NCBI RefSeq assembly: GCF_000349325.1
Contig: NC_020504.1
Location: 4,312,053 to 4,376,052 of the forward strand
Source: Streptomyces davaonensis JCM 4913
GTDB taxonomy: Bacteria; Actinomycetota; Actinomycetes; Streptomycetales; Streptomycetaceae
Reading direction: 5' to 3'
Length of the DNA: 64,000 nt
In this document: positions 50,334-59,826 of the stretch, piece by piece
Layout: every line of letters begins with the position of its first letter
Position numbering within the stretch: the stretch's first letter is position 1
Position numbers and translations under genes: made by a program
Notes under the pieces: generated by a model
What the model was told of the DNA's origin: nothing
What the model saw: only the letters and a program-made list of their open reading frames with translations
Database searches by the model: none

Positions 50334-50858
50334 TCAGTCGAGCGGCAGCAGCATGATCACGTCGTCGCGGAGGTCGTCCGGGGCGACGCGGATGGCGTCC
50401 GGGATGCGGCCGACCTCCTTGTAGCCGCAGGAGCCGTAGAAACGCTCCAGGCCCTGGCCGCCGCGGCAGGTGAGCCGTATCGCGCCTATGCCGTCGAAGG
50501 TGCGGGCCGCCTGGGCGGCGGCGTCGAGGAGGTCGCGGCCGTATCCCTTGCCCTGGTGGCTGGGGTGCACCATCACCGTGTACAGCCAGACCCAGTGCTT
50601 CATGAGCCGGTGCGTGTTGAAGGTGAGGAACGCGGTGGCGGCGACGTGGCCGTCGGTGTCGTGGCCTACGAGGAGCCTGGTCCTGCCCTCGGCCATCGCG
50701 ACGAGGTGTTTCACCAGCTCGGGGCGTATCGCGTCCCGCGACACCGGCGGCACGAAACCTACCGAGCCGCCGGCGTTGGACACGTCCGCCCACAGGTCGA
50801 GGACACCGTCACGGAGGGCGGGGTCCACGGCGGGGTCGAGAGTGAAGGTAAGGGCCAT
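50334..50858 (-). CDS. GNAT-family N-acetyltransferase
   Basis: A 174-residue GNAT protein. VMVHPSHQGKGYGRDLLDAA (motif A, acetyl-CoA-binding RxxGxG/A type, here QGKGYG) and GLERFYGSCGYKEVGR (motif B) are clear. The acceptor substrate is unknown. It follows mqnE by 25 bases on the same strand and may be co-transcribed with it. Confidence 0.88.
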   Translation of the reverse strand: MALTFTLDPAVDPALRDGVLDLWADVSNAGGSVGFVPPVSRDAIRPELVKHLVAMAEGRTRLLVGHDTDGHVAATAFLTFNTHRLMKHWVWLYTVMVHPSHQGKGYGRDLLDAAAQAARTFDGIGAIRLTCRGGQGLERFYGSCGYKEVGRIPDAIRVAPDDLRDDVIMLLPLD

Positions 50859-50883
50859 TAGTGCATCGTAGCCATTACGACAG

Positions 50884-52047
50884 TCACAGCCGCATCGGCT
50901 GGGGGGACTCCCTGCGCGCCGGGTCCGCGCCCTCGTACTCCCTGATGATCTCGTACCGCGTGTTCCGTTCCACCGGGCGGAAGCCCGCGTCGCGGATCCG
51001 GTCCAGTAGGTCCTCGCGGGTGAGTTTGTTCGGGGTGCCGTAGTTGTCGGCGTCGTGGGTGATCTTGTATTCCACCACCGAGCCGTCCATGTCGTCTGCG
51101 CCGTGCTGGAGGGCCAGTTGGGCGGTCTGGACGCCGTGCATGACCCAGAAGACCTTCACGTGCGGGACGTTGTCGAACAACAACCTCGACACCGCGAACG
51201 TCTTCAACGCCTCCGCGCCCGTCGCCATCTGCGTGCGCGCCTGGAGGCGGTTGCGGACCTTGCCGTCCTTCATGTCGACGAAGTCGTGCTGGTAGCGCAG
51301 GGGGATGAAGACCTGGAAGCCGTTCGTCTCGTCCTGGAGTTCGCGCAGGCGCAGGACGTGGTCGACCCGGTGCTTCGGCTCCTCGATGTGGCCGTACAGC
51401 ATCGTGCTCGGCGTCTTGAGGCCCTTCTCGTGCGCCAGGCGATGGATGCGGGACCAGTCCTCCCAGTGCGTGCGGTGGTCCACGATGTGCCGGCGGACCT
51501 CCCAGTCGAAGATCTCCGCGCCACCGCCGGTCAGGGATTCCAGGCCCGCGTCGATCAACTCGTCCAGGATCTCCGACGCCGACAGACCGGAGATCGTCTC
51601 GAAGTGGTGGATCTCCGTCGCCGTGAACGCCTTCAGGGAGACGTTCGGCAGCGCCGCCTTCAGCTCCCGCAGCGACCGCGGGTAGTAGCGCCACGGCAGG
51701 TTCGGGTGCAGGCCGTTGACGATGTGGAGTTCCGTGAGGTTCTCCGACTCCATCGACTTGGCGAGCTTCACCGCCTCCTCGATCCGCATCGTGTACGCGT
51801 CCTTCTCCCCCGGCTTGCGCTGGAAGGAGCAGTACGCGCAGGACGCCGTACAGACGTTGGTCATGTTGAGGTGGCGGTTGACGTTGAAGTGGACGACGTC
51901 GCCGTTCTTGCGCGTGCGCACCTCGTGCGCGAGGCCGCCGAGCCACGCCAGGTCGTCCGACTCGTACAGCGCGATGCCGTCCTCGCGGGTCAGCCGTTCA
52001 CCAGCCCTGACCTTCTCCTCCAGCTCGCGCTTGAGCCCGACGTCCAT
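50884..52047 (-). CDS. mqnE: MqnE, aminofutalosine synthase (radical SAM)
   Basis: A 387-residue radical SAM enzyme that joins 3-enolpyruvylbenzoate and SAM to give aminofutalosine. The CX3CX2C cluster motif is CTASCAYC (Cys66, 70, 73); FNVNRHLNMTNVC and the Gly-rich LTGGGAEIFDWEVR region fit MqnE rather than MqnC. The start at ATG 52047 (MDVGLKRELE) has AAAGGTG upstream; ATG-like starts at 52077 add poor sequence. Second futalosine step. Confidence 0.92.
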   Translation of the reverse strand: MDVGLKRELEEKVRAGERLTREDGIALYESDDLAWLGGLAHEVRTRKNGDVVHFNVNRHLNMTNVCTASCAYCSFQRKPGEKDAYTMRIEEAVKLAKSMESENLTELHIVNGLHPNLPWRYYPRSLRELKAALPNVSLKAFTATEIHHFETISGLSASEILDELIDAGLESLTGGGAEIFDWEVRRHIVDHRTHWEDWSRIHRLAHEKGLKTPSTMLYGHIEEPKHRVDHVLRLRELQDETNGFQVFIPLRYQHDFVDMKDGKVRNRLQARTQMATGAEALKTFAVSRLLFDNVPHVKVFWVMHGVQTAQLALQHGADDMDGSVVEYKITHDADNYGTPNKLTREDLLDRIRDAGFRPVERNTRYEIIREYEGADPARRESPQPMRL

Positions 52048-52089
52048 GCCCACACCTTTCGTCACGACCACGACCACCCCACCGTACGG

Positions 52090-52545
52090 CTAGACCTCTT
52101 CGGGCAGTTCCCCGACCCGGTTCTCCCACTTCGTGGAGAGCACGATCGTCGTACGGGTCCGGGAGACGCCCTTCGTGCCGCTCAGCCGGCGGATGATCCG
52201 CTCCAGGCCGTCCACGTCGTTCGCCCGCACCTTGAGCATGTAGGAGTCGTCACCGGCGATGAACCAGCAGTCCTCGATCTCGCTGAGGTCCTTCATCCGG
52301 GCCGCGACGTCCTCGTGGTCGGCGGCGTCGGAGAGCGAGATGCCGATCAGGGCGGTGACGCCGAGGCCGAGGGAGGCCGCGTCGACGGTGGCGCGGTAGC
52401 CGGTGATGACACCGGCCGCCTCCAGCCGGTTGATGCGGTCGGTGACACTGGGTCCCGACAGGCCGACGAGGCGCCCAAGCTCCGCGTAGGAGGCCCGGCC
52501 GTTCTCCCTCAGGGCCTGGATGAGCTGCCTGTCCACCGCGTCCAT
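52090..52545 (-). CDS. Lrp/AsnC-family transcriptional regulator
   Basis: A 151-residue Lrp-type regulator. The N-terminal HTH (DRQLIQALRENGRASYAELG, GLSGPSVTDRINRLEAAGVI) and the C-terminal RAM/ligand domain (about 60-145) are complete. It sits between ubiX and mqnE in the menaquinone gene series and may control it in response to an amino acid or aromatic ligand. Target sites were not identified. Confidence 0.92.
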   Translation of the reverse strand: MDAVDRQLIQALRENGRASYAELGRLVGLSGPSVTDRINRLEAAGVITGYRATVDAASLGLGVTALIGISLSDAADHEDVAARMKDLSEIEDCWFIAGDDSYMLKVRANDVDGLERIIRRLSGTKGVSRTRTTIVLSTKWENRVGELPEEV

Positions 52546-52589
52546 GCGATTCGAAGCCTTCCGCTGAAAATTCTCGAAGTGATACTTGC

Positions 52590-53246
52590 TCAACCGATGT
52601 TCGTACGGGTTCCGCCGCCGAGGTCGCCCTTCCAGCGGCGGTAGAGCCGGTGCTCGACGCCCGCCGCGTCCAGTACGCGTCCGGCGACGAAGTCCACCAG
52701 GTCCTGGATGTGGGTGGCGCCCGCGTAGAAGGCGGGCGAGGCGGGTACGACGGTCGCGCCCGCGTCGTCGAGGGTGACGAGATGCCGCAGCGTCTGGCCG
52801 TTCAAGGGGGTCTCCCGTACGGCGACGACCAGCTTCCGTCCCTCTTTCAGTGTCACGCTCGCGGCCCGCTGGAGCAGGTCCTTGGAGAGCCCGAGGGCGA
52901 CCCCGGCGACGGCGGCGGTGGAGGCGGGCACGATCAGCATGCCCTTCGTCCGGTACGAGCCGGACGACGGCCCGGCCGCGAGATCCCCGGCGTTCCAGTG
53001 CCGTACCCCCGCGATGTCCGTGTCGAAGGTGCCCGGCTTTCCGTCCGCGCCGCGGGACAGCCATTCCCGCAGGTCGGCCTCCCAGTGCGCGTCCCGGAAG
53101 GAGATCCCGGTCTCGTCGAGCAGCGTGAGCCGAGAGGCCCGGCTGACCACGAGATCGACGCTCTCCCCGGCATCCAGCAGCGCCCGCAGCACGGCGGCCG
53201 CATACGGCGTACCGGAAGCTCCGGACACCCCCACGATCCAAGGCAC
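52590..53246 (-). CDS. ubiX: UbiX-family flavin prenyltransferase (menaquinone)
   Basis: A 218-residue enzyme that prenylates FMN to make the cofactor of the UbiD-type decarboxylase. WIVGVSGASGTPYAAAVLRA (FMN loop) and VPASPAFYAGATHIQDLVDF are typical. The start is GTG 53246 (VPWIVGVSG) after AGGAG; the GTG at 53270 has no ribosome site. The gene is also called mqnM in futalosine-type organisms. It sits between mqnP and the Lrp gene. Confidence 0.9.
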   Translation of the reverse strand: MPWIVGVSGASGTPYAAAVLRALLDAGESVDLVVSRASRLTLLDETGISFRDAHWEADLREWLSRGADGKPGTFDTDIAGVRHWNAGDLAAGPSSGSYRTKGMLIVPASTAAVAGVALGLSKDLLQRAASVTLKEGRKLVVAVRETPLNGQTLRHLVTLDDAGATVVPASPAFYAGATHIQDLVDFVAGRVLDAAGVEHRLYRRWKGDLGGGTRTNIG

Positions 53247-53298
53247 GCGCTGCGTTTCTCCTGCGTTCACATCTTGAGCGTACCGGGGTGGTGAACCG

Positions 53299-54201
53299 TC
53301 AGACGGTCAGGCCCCGTACCAGCAGGTCCAGCAGCGCGCACACGAACAGGGCGATGCCGATGAAGCCGTTGACGCTGAAGAACGCCCTGTTCAGGCGGGA
53401 GAGGTCATGGGGGCGGACGATGTTGTGCTCGTAGACGAAGGCCCCGGCGACGATCATCAGGCCGATCCAGAGGAAGGCGCCGGCCTCGGTGGCCACCGCG
53501 TACCAGATGAAGAGGGTCATCGTGACGACGTGGCAGGCCCGCGCCGCCCAGATCGACGCCGGGATGCCGAAGCGGGCCGGGACCGACAGCACACCGACCT
53601 CGCGGTCCGTCTCCACGTCCTGGCAGGCGTAGATCAGGTCGAAGCCGCCGATCCAGATGCCGACCGCCAGGCCCAGGATGACCGCCTCCCAGGACCACTC
53701 GCCGGTGATCGCCAGCCAGCCGCCGATCGGGCCGATGGCCTGGGCCAGACCCAGGATGGCCTGCGGGAAGTTCGTGAACCGCTTGCCGTAGGGGTAGACC
53801 ACCATCGGGACCACGGCCACCGGCGCGAGGGCCAGGCAGAGCGGGTTCAGCAGCGCCGCCGAGCCCAGGAAGATCACGACCGCGATCAGGGCACCGGTCC
53901 AGGCGTGCTTCACCGACATCGCGCCGGTCACCAGCTCGCGGTGAGCCGTCCGGGGGTTCCGGGCGTCGATCTCGCGGTCGATGATCCGGTTGACCGCCAT
54001 CGCGAAGGTGCGCAGGCCCACCATGCAGATCGTCACCAGCAGCAGCCGGCCCCAGTGGATGTTCCTGTCCAGCTGGAACATCGCCGTGAGCGCGGCGATG
54101 TAGGCGAAGGGCAGCGCGAAGATCGAGTGCTCGATCATCACCAGGCGCAGGAATGCCTTCGTGCGTCCCGGTTGCGGGAGCGCTGCTGACGCGCTGCTCA
54201 C
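53299..54201 (-). CDS. mqnP: MqnP, UbiA-type prenyltransferase
   Basis: A 300-residue polytopic prenyltransferase that adds the prenyl chain to the naphthoate-type intermediate of the futalosine pathway. The two Asp-rich motifs are [20 protein letters not shown] and [15 protein letters not shown] 54201 overlaps the stop of the decarboxylase gene (GTGA), so the two are coupled. Confidence 0.92.
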   Translation of the reverse strand: MSSASAALPQPGRTKAFLRLVMIEHSIFALPFAYIAALTAMFQLDRNIHWGRLLLVTICMVGLRTFAMAVNRIIDREIDARNPRTAHRELVTGAMSVKHAWTGALIAVVIFLGSAALLNPLCLALAPVAVVPMVVYPYGKRFTNFPQAILGLAQAIGPIGGWLAITGEWSWEAVILGLAVGIWIGGFDLIYACQDVETDREVGVLSVPARFGIPASIWAARACHVVTMTLFIWYAVATEAGAFLWIGLMIVAGAFVYEHNIVRPHDLSRLNRAFFSVNGFIGIALFVCALLDLLVRGLTV

Positions 54202-55649
54202 AGGCCGTACTCCTTCCAGCGGCGGTCGACCTTCGCCGCCGTCTCCGGGTCCGACTCCACCATGTCCGGCCAGCCGCCGTCGCGGGTGTAGCCCTCCTCG
54301 GGCCACTTCTTCGTCGCGTCGATGCCCGCCTTGCCGCCCCAGAACTGCTGGTAGGAGGCGTGGTCGAGGTGGTCGACGGGGCCTTCGACGACCGACAGGT
54401 CACGGGCGTAGTCCGTGTTGCCCAACGCCCGCCAGGCGACCTCGTGCAGATCGTGGACGTCGCAGTCGGAGTCGACGACCACGATCAGTTTGGTCAGGGA
54501 CATCATGTGTGCCCCCCAGATCGCGTGCATCACCTTCTGCGCGTGCTTCGGGTACTTCTTGTCGATCGACACGATCGCGCAGTTGTGGAAGCCGCCCGCC
54601 TCGGGGAGGTGGTAGTCCACGATGTCCGGGACGATGATCTTCAGGAGGGGGAGGAAGAAACGCTCCGTGGCGCGGCCCAGCGGGCCGTCCTCCGTGGGGG
54701 GCCTGCCCACCACGATCGACTGGAGCAGCGGGCGCTTGCGCATCGTCACGCAGTCGATGGTCAGCGCGGGGAACGGCTCCTGCGGGGTGTAGAAGCCGGT
54801 GTGGTCGCCGAAGGGGCCCTCCGGCAGCATCTTCCCCGGCTCCAGCCAGCCCTCGATCACCACCTCCGCCTGCGCCGGGACCTGGAGCGGGACCGTCTTG
54901 CAGTCGACCATCTCGATCCGCTTGCCCGCGAGGAACCCGGCGAAGAGGTACTCGTCGATGTCACCGGGGAGCGGGGCGGTGGAGGCGTAGGAGACGGCGG
55001 GCGGGCAGCCGAAGGCGATGGCGACCGGAAGCCGCTCGCCCCTGCGCGCCGCGACCTGGTAGTGGTTGCGGCTGTCCTTGTGGATCTGCCAGTGCATGCC
55101 GATGGTGCGCCTGTCGTGGCGCTGGAGCCGGTACAGGCCGAGGTTGCGGACGCCGGACTCCGGGTCCTTGGTGTGGGTCAGCCCCAGGTTGAAGAAGGAG
55201 CCGCCGTCCTTGGGCCAGGTGAACAGGGCCGGGAGCTGCTCCAGGTCGACGTCGTCGCCGTGCAGCACCACCTCCTGCACCGGCGCGTCCTTGACCTTCT
55301 TCGGCGGTACGTGGGTCATCGCGCCGAGCTTGCCGAAGGCCTCCCGGACCCCGACGAACCCGTGCGGCAGCTCGGGCTTGAGCAGCCCGCCGATCTTCTC
55401 GCTGATCTCGCCGTACGACTTCAGGCCGAGCGCCTTCAGGAGCCGTCGGTCGGTGCCGAAGACGTTCATCGCGAGGGGCATCGAGGAGCCCTTCACGTTC
55501 TCGAAGAGCAGTGCCGGGCCGCCCGCTTTCTGCACCCGGTCGACGATCTCCCCGACCTCCAGATACGGATCGACCTCCGCCTTGACGCGCTTGAGGTCGC
55601 CTTCGCGTTCCAGTGCCCTGAGCAGGGAACGAAGATCGTCGTAAGCCAT
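54198..55649 (-). CDS. mqnL: UbiD-type menaquinone decarboxylase
   Basis: A 483-residue UbiD-family enzyme (prenylated-FMN dependent) of the futalosine route. [40 protein letters not shown] and [20 protein letters not shown] (catalytic Glu/Asp-Arg region) are present. The length is usual for the family. ATG 55649 was chosen from homologous starts ([10 protein letters not shown]). First gene of the minus-strand menaquinone series. Confidence 0.92.
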   Translation of the reverse strand: MAYDDLRSLLRALEREGDLKRVKAEVDPYLEVGEIVDRVQKAGGPALLFENVKGSSMPLAMNVFGTDRRLLKALGLKSYGEISEKIGGLLKPELPHGFVGVREAFGKLGAMTHVPPKKVKDAPVQEVVLHGDDVDLEQLPALFTWPKDGGSFFNLGLTHTKDPESGVRNLGLYRLQRHDRRTIGMHWQIHKDSRNHYQVAARRGERLPVAIAFGCPPAVSYASTAPLPGDIDEYLFAGFLAGKRIEMVDCKTVPLQVPAQAEVVIEGWLEPGKMLPEGPFGDHTGFYTPQEPFPALTIDCVTMRKRPLLQSIVVGRPPTEDGPLGRATERFFLPLLKIIVPDIVDYHLPEAGGFHNCAIVSIDKKYPKHAQKVMHAIWGAHMMSLTKLIVVVDSDCDVHDLHEVAWRALGNTDYARDLSVVEGPVDHLDHASYQQFWGGKAGIDATKKWPEEGYTRDGGWPDMVESDPETAAKVDRRWKEYGL

Positions 55650-55736
55650 GCGGTCAAGTATCCCCGAGCGGCTACCCTGACCCTGTACCTGGGGGCTGTG
55701 TACGCGGCCCCGACCACGATCCCGCTGGAGGGCCCC

Positions 55737-56048
55737 ATGCTCCGGGTGCTGATGTTCCTCGTACCGCTGGCCCTCAGCATCTATGCCTTCATCGACTGCA
55801 TCAGCACCAAGGACGAGGACATCCGGCACATGCCGAAGCCGCTGTGGGCGATCCTCGTGCTGCTGTTCCCGGTCGTCGGGTCGATCTCGTGGCTGATCGC
55901 GGGCAAGAAGCGGAGCCCGGCGGCGGAGGGCTGGTCCGGGGTGCGGAACAGCCGGGGCGGTCAGCGGTGGGTGGCGCCGGACGACAACCCCGAGTTCCTC
56001 AAGTCGCTGGACGACGAGGACAAGAACAACAAGCGGGACGAACCCTGA
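55737..56048 (+). CDS. PLDc_N-type small membrane protein
   Basis: A 103-residue protein with two membrane helices ([20 protein letters not shown] and [20 protein letters not shown]), the PLDc_N domain, followed by a charged tail. The family is common in streptomycetes; the role is unknown. A GGAGG site precedes ATG 55737. It ends one base before the LysR gene, so they may be co-transcribed. Confidence 0.85.
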   Translation: MLRVLMFLVPLALSIYAFIDCISTKDEDIRHMPKPLWAILVLLFPVVGSISWLIAGKKRSPAAEGWSGVRNSRGGQRWVAPDDNPEFLKSLDDEDKNNKRDEP

Positions 56049-56049
56049 C

Positions 56050-56922
56050 ATGGAGCTGCGGCTGCTCGTCACCTTCGAGAAGGTCGCGACCGTTCTGAGC
56101 TTCACCAGGGCGGCGGCCGAGCTGGCGTACGCGCAGTCCAGTGTCACCAGTCAGATCCGGGCTCTTGAGTCCTCGCTCGGCACGGAGCTGTTCGACCGGC
56201 TCGGCGGGCACATCCGGCTGACGGAGGCGGGTGAGCGGCTGCTGCCGTACGCGCGGCAGCTCATCGAGCTGGCCGAGGAGGCGCGGGCGGCGGTGACGGG
56301 GGCGGAGGAGCCGACGGGTTCGCTGGTGGTCGGCACGATGGAGTCCCTGACGTCCTACCGACTGCCCCCACTGTTGGAGCTGTTCCACCACCGCTATCCG
56401 AAGGTGCGGCTCGCGCTGCGCACCACCATCGGCGACGAGACCCGGCAGGCGCTGCGGCAGGGGACGTACGATCTCGGCTTCCTGATGGAGGAGGAGACGG
56501 CGCATCCGGGCCTGGAGAGCGAGGTGCTGGCGGTGGAGCCGCTGGCGCTGGTGGCGGGACGGGAGATGGACGTCAGCTCCACGGCCGACCTCCTGCGGCA
56601 CCCGCTGCTCGCCACCGAACCGGGTTGCGCGTACCGGGACTTGTTCGAGCGGGAGCTCAAGTCGGTGTCGTCGTCCGTGGAGTTCATGGAGTTCGGCACC
56701 ATCGAGGCGACCAAGCGGGCGGCGGCGGCCGGTCTCGGGATCGCGTTGCTGCCCGAGGTGACGGTCGCCGCCGAACTCGCGGAGGGCTCGCTCGTACGGC
56801 TGGACTGGGAGCCGCCGTTCACGCTTCGGACGCAACTGGCGTGGCGGTCCGGGAAGCGGCTTCCGGCGCACGCTCGGCTGTTCGTGGAGCAGGCGCGGAA
56901 GCTGATCGCCGAGCAAGGGTGA
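56050..56922 (+). CDS. LysR-family transcriptional regulator
   Basis: A 290-residue LysR regulator. The HTH (about 3-62: FTRAAAELAYAQSSVTSQIR) and substrate-binding domain (about 90-290) are complete. It is convergent with the EamA transporter gene and overlaps it by 104 bases at the 3' end. It may control the transporter or other genes. Confidence 0.92.
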   Translation: MELRLLVTFEKVATVLSFTRAAAELAYAQSSVTSQIRALESSLGTELFDRLGGHIRLTEAGERLLPYARQLIELAEEARAAVTGAEEPTGSLVVGTMESLTSYRLPPLLELFHHRYPKVRLALRTTIGDETRQALRQGTYDLGFLMEEETAHPGLESEVLAVEPLALVAGREMDVSSTADLLRHPLLATEPGCAYRDLFERELKSVSSSVEFMEFGTIEATKRAAAAGLGIALLPEVTVAAELAEGSLVRLDWEPPFTLRTQLAWRSGKRLPAHARLFVEQARKLIAEQG

Positions 56923-57766
56923 CCTTCAGGCTCGCCGTCACGATCAGCGGGACGCCGAGCGCCTGGACGAGGCCGATGTGGTGGCCGTACACCGCCCAGT
57001 CGACGACCATCGCGACCGCCGGGTAGACGAAGGCGAGCACGGCGATCTTCGCGGTGGGGAGCTGGGCGTACGCGGCGTACATCAGGACGTACATCAGCCC
57101 GGTGTGGATGACCCCGAGCCCCACCAGCCAGCCCCAGTCGGCGCCGGTGCCGCGCATCGCGCCGAAGTCGGCGAAGGGGAGCAGCAGGGGGATGCCGACG
57201 AGGACCTGGACGAGCGCGATGAGATGCGGACGGACGCCGGTGATGCGCTTGGTGACGACGGTGGACAGCCCGTAGAGAAGCGCGGCCAGGAGAGCCTGCC
57301 CGAGTCCGGTGAGATAGGCGCCCCCGCTGCCGAAGTCGCCGGGCGTGACCCCCGAGACGAGAACCAGCCCCGCGAAGGCGACCCCGATCCAGGCGGCCTT
57401 GGCGCCGGTGATCCGCTCGCGGAACAGGAGCGCGCCGAGGAGCACGACGTAGAACGGCTGGGTGTGGTAAACGACCGTCGCGACGGAGATGGACGTGTTC
57501 TCGTACGACTGGAAGAGCAGCACCCAGTTGAAGACGATGAACACCCCGCCCAGGACGGCGAGTCCGAGGGTGCGGGGAGTGAACCCGTGATCGCGGAGCC
57601 AGCCTCGGGCGAGGACGTACCCGCCCAGGGCGAGCGCACCGAACAGCACGCGGAAGAAGACGACGTTGAAGGGCGAGGCGCCCGACTCCACGACGAAGAC
57701 GCCGAGGGTGCCGGAGAGCACCATCGCGATGGTCAGCTGGGCCGTGCCCGTGTTCTCGGATCTCAT
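56819..57766 (-). CDS. EamA/DMT-family transporter
   Basis: A 315-residue protein with about ten membrane helices in two EamA repeats (VVFFRVLFGALALGGYVLAR, ALLFRERITGAKAAWIGVAF; LLYGLSTVVTKRITGVRPHL). It ends in an Ala/Arg/Pro-rich tail that overlaps the LysR gene. It exports a metabolite that cannot be named from sequence. Confidence 0.9.
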   Translation of the reverse strand: MRSENTGTAQLTIAMVLSGTLGVFVVESGASPFNVVFFRVLFGALALGGYVLARGWLRDHGFTPRTLGLAVLGGVFIVFNWVLLFQSYENTSISVATVVYHTQPFYVVLLGALLFRERITGAKAAWIGVAFAGLVLVSGVTPGDFGSGGAYLTGLGQALLAALLYGLSTVVTKRITGVRPHLIALVQVLVGIPLLLPFADFGAMRGTGADWGWLVGLGVIHTGLMYVLMYAAYAQLPTAKIAVLAFVYPAVAMVVDWAVYGHHIGLVQALGVPLIVTASLKVTLARRSASAPAPRTAERAPEAASRTATPVASEA

Positions 57767-57848
57767 GCCCTGGACGCTACGAGCGGGCGTAGTCGCAGGT
57801 CCACGCGCTGCTGGGGCGTACTGCCGATGGCCCCATCGGCGCTGCCGA

Positions 57849-58460
57849 TCAGTCCAGGTGGGCCTGTTCGACGTGGACGACCCTGATGTGCCGCTCGTCG
57901 CCGAAGGTGTCGTGCAGGACGGGCTCGGCGGTGTCGGGGTCGTCGACGCCGACGCTCACCCAGCCCCGTGCGTCCACGCCGACCTCACGGAGCTGGAAGG
58001 TGCCGTCCCAGCGGTTCATGTCCTCGCTGATCCGGCCGGCGAGGGCGTCGAGATCAGCGCGGCTCGTGTCGGTGTCGTGGATCCGTACGGTGACCCCCTT
58101 CTCGGCGGCGTCGCAGACCGCGTCGTCGAAGGAGGCGGAGGGGATGCGGTAGAGGTCGGCGGCGTTGTCGTCCTCGTCGACGGAGAGTCCGGTGAAGGAG
58201 TGGGCGAAACGGTTCTGGCCGAGCCGGTCGATGTCGTCGAGAAGGCGGTACAGGGGGGTGTCGTCGGGGTTGTCGACGGCGGTCGTGGCGGGCTTGGTGC
58301 CGACGCACTTGGACGTCTTCGGCTGGGCGGCCACGGTGCCGCGGCTGCCGTCGTCGTCGGCGTGCCCGGTCTCCAGTGCGTCGATCCACAGCCCGACGCC
58401 GGTGACGACACCCGCGGTGGCGACGGCCGCGGCGCCGATCCGGACGCGGTTCCTCTTCAT
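57849..58460 (-). CDS. Membrane-anchored or secreted protein of unknown function
   Basis: A 203-residue protein with an N-terminal hydrophobic segment (IGAAAVATAGVVTGVGLWID) and an acidic outer domain (PLYRLLDDIDRLGQNRFAHS, GVTVRIHDTDTSRADLDALA). The family is not recognised. AGGAG precedes ATG 58460. Its upstream neighbour, a lipoprotein, ends one base before it, and both probably form a unit. Confidence 0.75.
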   Translation of the reverse strand: MKRNRVRIGAAAVATAGVVTGVGLWIDALETGHADDDGSRGTVAAQPKTSKCVGTKPATTAVDNPDDTPLYRLLDDIDRLGQNRFAHSFTGLSVDEDDNAADLYRIPSASFDDAVCDAAEKGVTVRIHDTDTSRADLDALAGRISEDMNRWDGTFQLREVGVDARGWVSVGVDDPDTAEPVLHDTFGDERHIRVVHVEQAHLD

Positions 58461-58461
58461 G

Positions 58462-58860
58462 TCACTCCTGTTCCGGTGCCAGTCGGGGGAGCTTGTCGAT
58501 CTCGGGCGGCAGCTCACCGCCCTCTCGGACGGCGACGAGGATGACGTCGTCGGGGGCGTCTCCTACGGCGATGGCGATGGCGGGGTCCAGGCCCTGGACG
58601 GCGTAGGCCGTGATCCGGTGGGCGGGCTCGCCGTCGTCGCCGTGACCCGGGGTGTCGTCGCACGGGGGCTGGGTGGCCGTGCCGAGCTTCTCGCCCAGGC
58701 GGTAGTCGATGTTGGCCACGTCCGAGTAGTGGCGGTTGTCGTAGTCGATGACGTAGGCGCAGGAGGCTGCCGCCTCCCCGGTGTCGTCGCTCGTCTCCGC
58801 GCATCCGACGGCGCCCAGCGCCAGTGCGGTGATTCCCGCCATCAGCAGTGCCAGTCTCAT
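58462..58860 (-). CDS. Small lipoprotein
   Basis: A 132-residue protein with a lipoprotein signal (LLMAGITALALGAVGC) followed by an acidic domain (ASCAYVIDYDNRHYSDVANI). ATG 58860 has GGAAGGGG upstream. Unknown function; it is coupled closely to the downstream gene. Confidence 0.75.
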   Translation of the reverse strand: MRLALLMAGITALALGAVGCAETSDDTGEAAASCAYVIDYDNRHYSDVANIDYRLGEKLGTATQPPCDDTPGHGDDGEPAHRITAYAVQGLDPAIAIAVGDAPDDVILVAVREGGELPPEIDKLPRLAPEQE

Positions 58861-58934
58861 CGGTCCCCTTCCGCACGCTTCCCAGGACTCCGACGTGACG
58901 GGCACCGGATTCGTTCGGTCCTGGATCGGTCAGG

Positions 58935-59234
58935 TCAGGACGCGGGGATGATGTCGCCCTTCTCGTCGAGGGTGTGGGTGCGCCAGTACACGTCCCACTT
59001 GTCGTCGACGTGCTCCGGCACCTTGCCCTCCGGGTAGCGGACGTAGCCGTCCATGGGCTCCTCGTCGTCCGGCATGCACCCGGAGCCGGTGCTGTTCACC
59101 TGGAGGACGGGGTACTCACCGTCGCGACAGATGCTCTCCCGGAAGTCCAGGCCGGAGCATCCGGTGAGCACCGCGGCCGCCGCCGCGAGGACCAGGGCGG
59201 CTGCCAGGGTCCGGGACCTGCGGGGCTTGGGCAC
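58935..59234 (-). CDS. Small lipoprotein resembling the SCO0607 family
   Basis: A 99-residue lipoprotein: signal and lipobox AAAVLTGCSG, then DGEYPVLQVNSTGSGC, DGYVRYPEGKVPEHVDDKWD and a closing YWRTHTLDEKGDI. The sequence pattern recalls the SCO0607 lipoprotein family as I remember it; no function is known. GTG start at 59234. Confidence 0.75.
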   Translation of the reverse strand: MPKPRRSRTLAAALVLAAAAAVLTGCSGLDFRESICRDGEYPVLQVNSTGSGCMPDDEEPMDGYVRYPEGKVPEHVDDKWDVYWRTHTLDEKGDIIPAS

Positions 59235-59376
59235 GATCGTCTCCTGTGGGGTGTGGTGGATCCGGCTCTGTCCACCTTCGCGGTACGCGGCCCGCCGGGC
59301 CTGAGCACGCGTACTCAGACCGGGTTGCGCCTTTCACGCGTTGCCCCGGTGTCGCCGGGCCAGCAGAGTGGGCGGT

Positions 59377-59826
59377 ATGGATCAGGCACAGGCACGGAGC
59401 CGGCTCGCTGTCGCCGTCGCGGAGGCTCGGGCGGGACTTGGGGAAGGTGGCATTCCGATCGGGGCCGCGCTCTACGGGGCCGATGGGGTGCTGCTCGGGC
59501 GTGGGCACAATCGGCGGGTTCAGGACGGGGATCCGTCGATGCACGCGGAGACGGCCGCGTTCCGGGCGGCGGGGCGGCAGCGGTCGTATCGGGGTACGAC
59601 GATGGTGACGACGCTGTCGCCCTGCTGGTACTGCTCCGGACTGGTCCGGCAGTTCGGGATCTCGCGGGTCGTCATCGGTGAGGCGGTGACCTTCAGCGGT
59701 GGGCATGAGTGGCTGGCGGAGCACGGCGTGGAGATCGTGCTGCTCGACGATCCTGAGTGCGTCGAGCTGATGCGTGACTTCATCAAGGACCAACCCGAGT
59801 TGTGGAACGAGGACATCGGTGAATGA
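59377..59826 (+). CDS. Cytosine deaminase-like nucleoside/base deaminase
   Basis: A 149-residue zinc deaminase. HAETAAF (His56, Glu58) and PCWYC (Cys83, Cys86) give the zinc site and proton donor. SPCWYCSGLVRQFGISRVVI and the end ELWNEDIGE closely recall yeast cytosine deaminase (FCY1-type, ending WFEDIGE), rather than the usual bacterial CodA. ATG 59377 has only a weak ribosome site. It overlaps the oxygenase gene by eight bases. Confidence 0.85.
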   Translation: MDQAQARSRLAVAVAEARAGLGEGGIPIGAALYGADGVLLGRGHNRRVQDGDPSMHAETAAFRAAGRQRSYRGTTMVTTLSPCWYCSGLVRQFGISRVVIGEAVTFSGGHEWLAEHGVEIVLLDDPECVELMRDFIKDQPELWNEDIGE

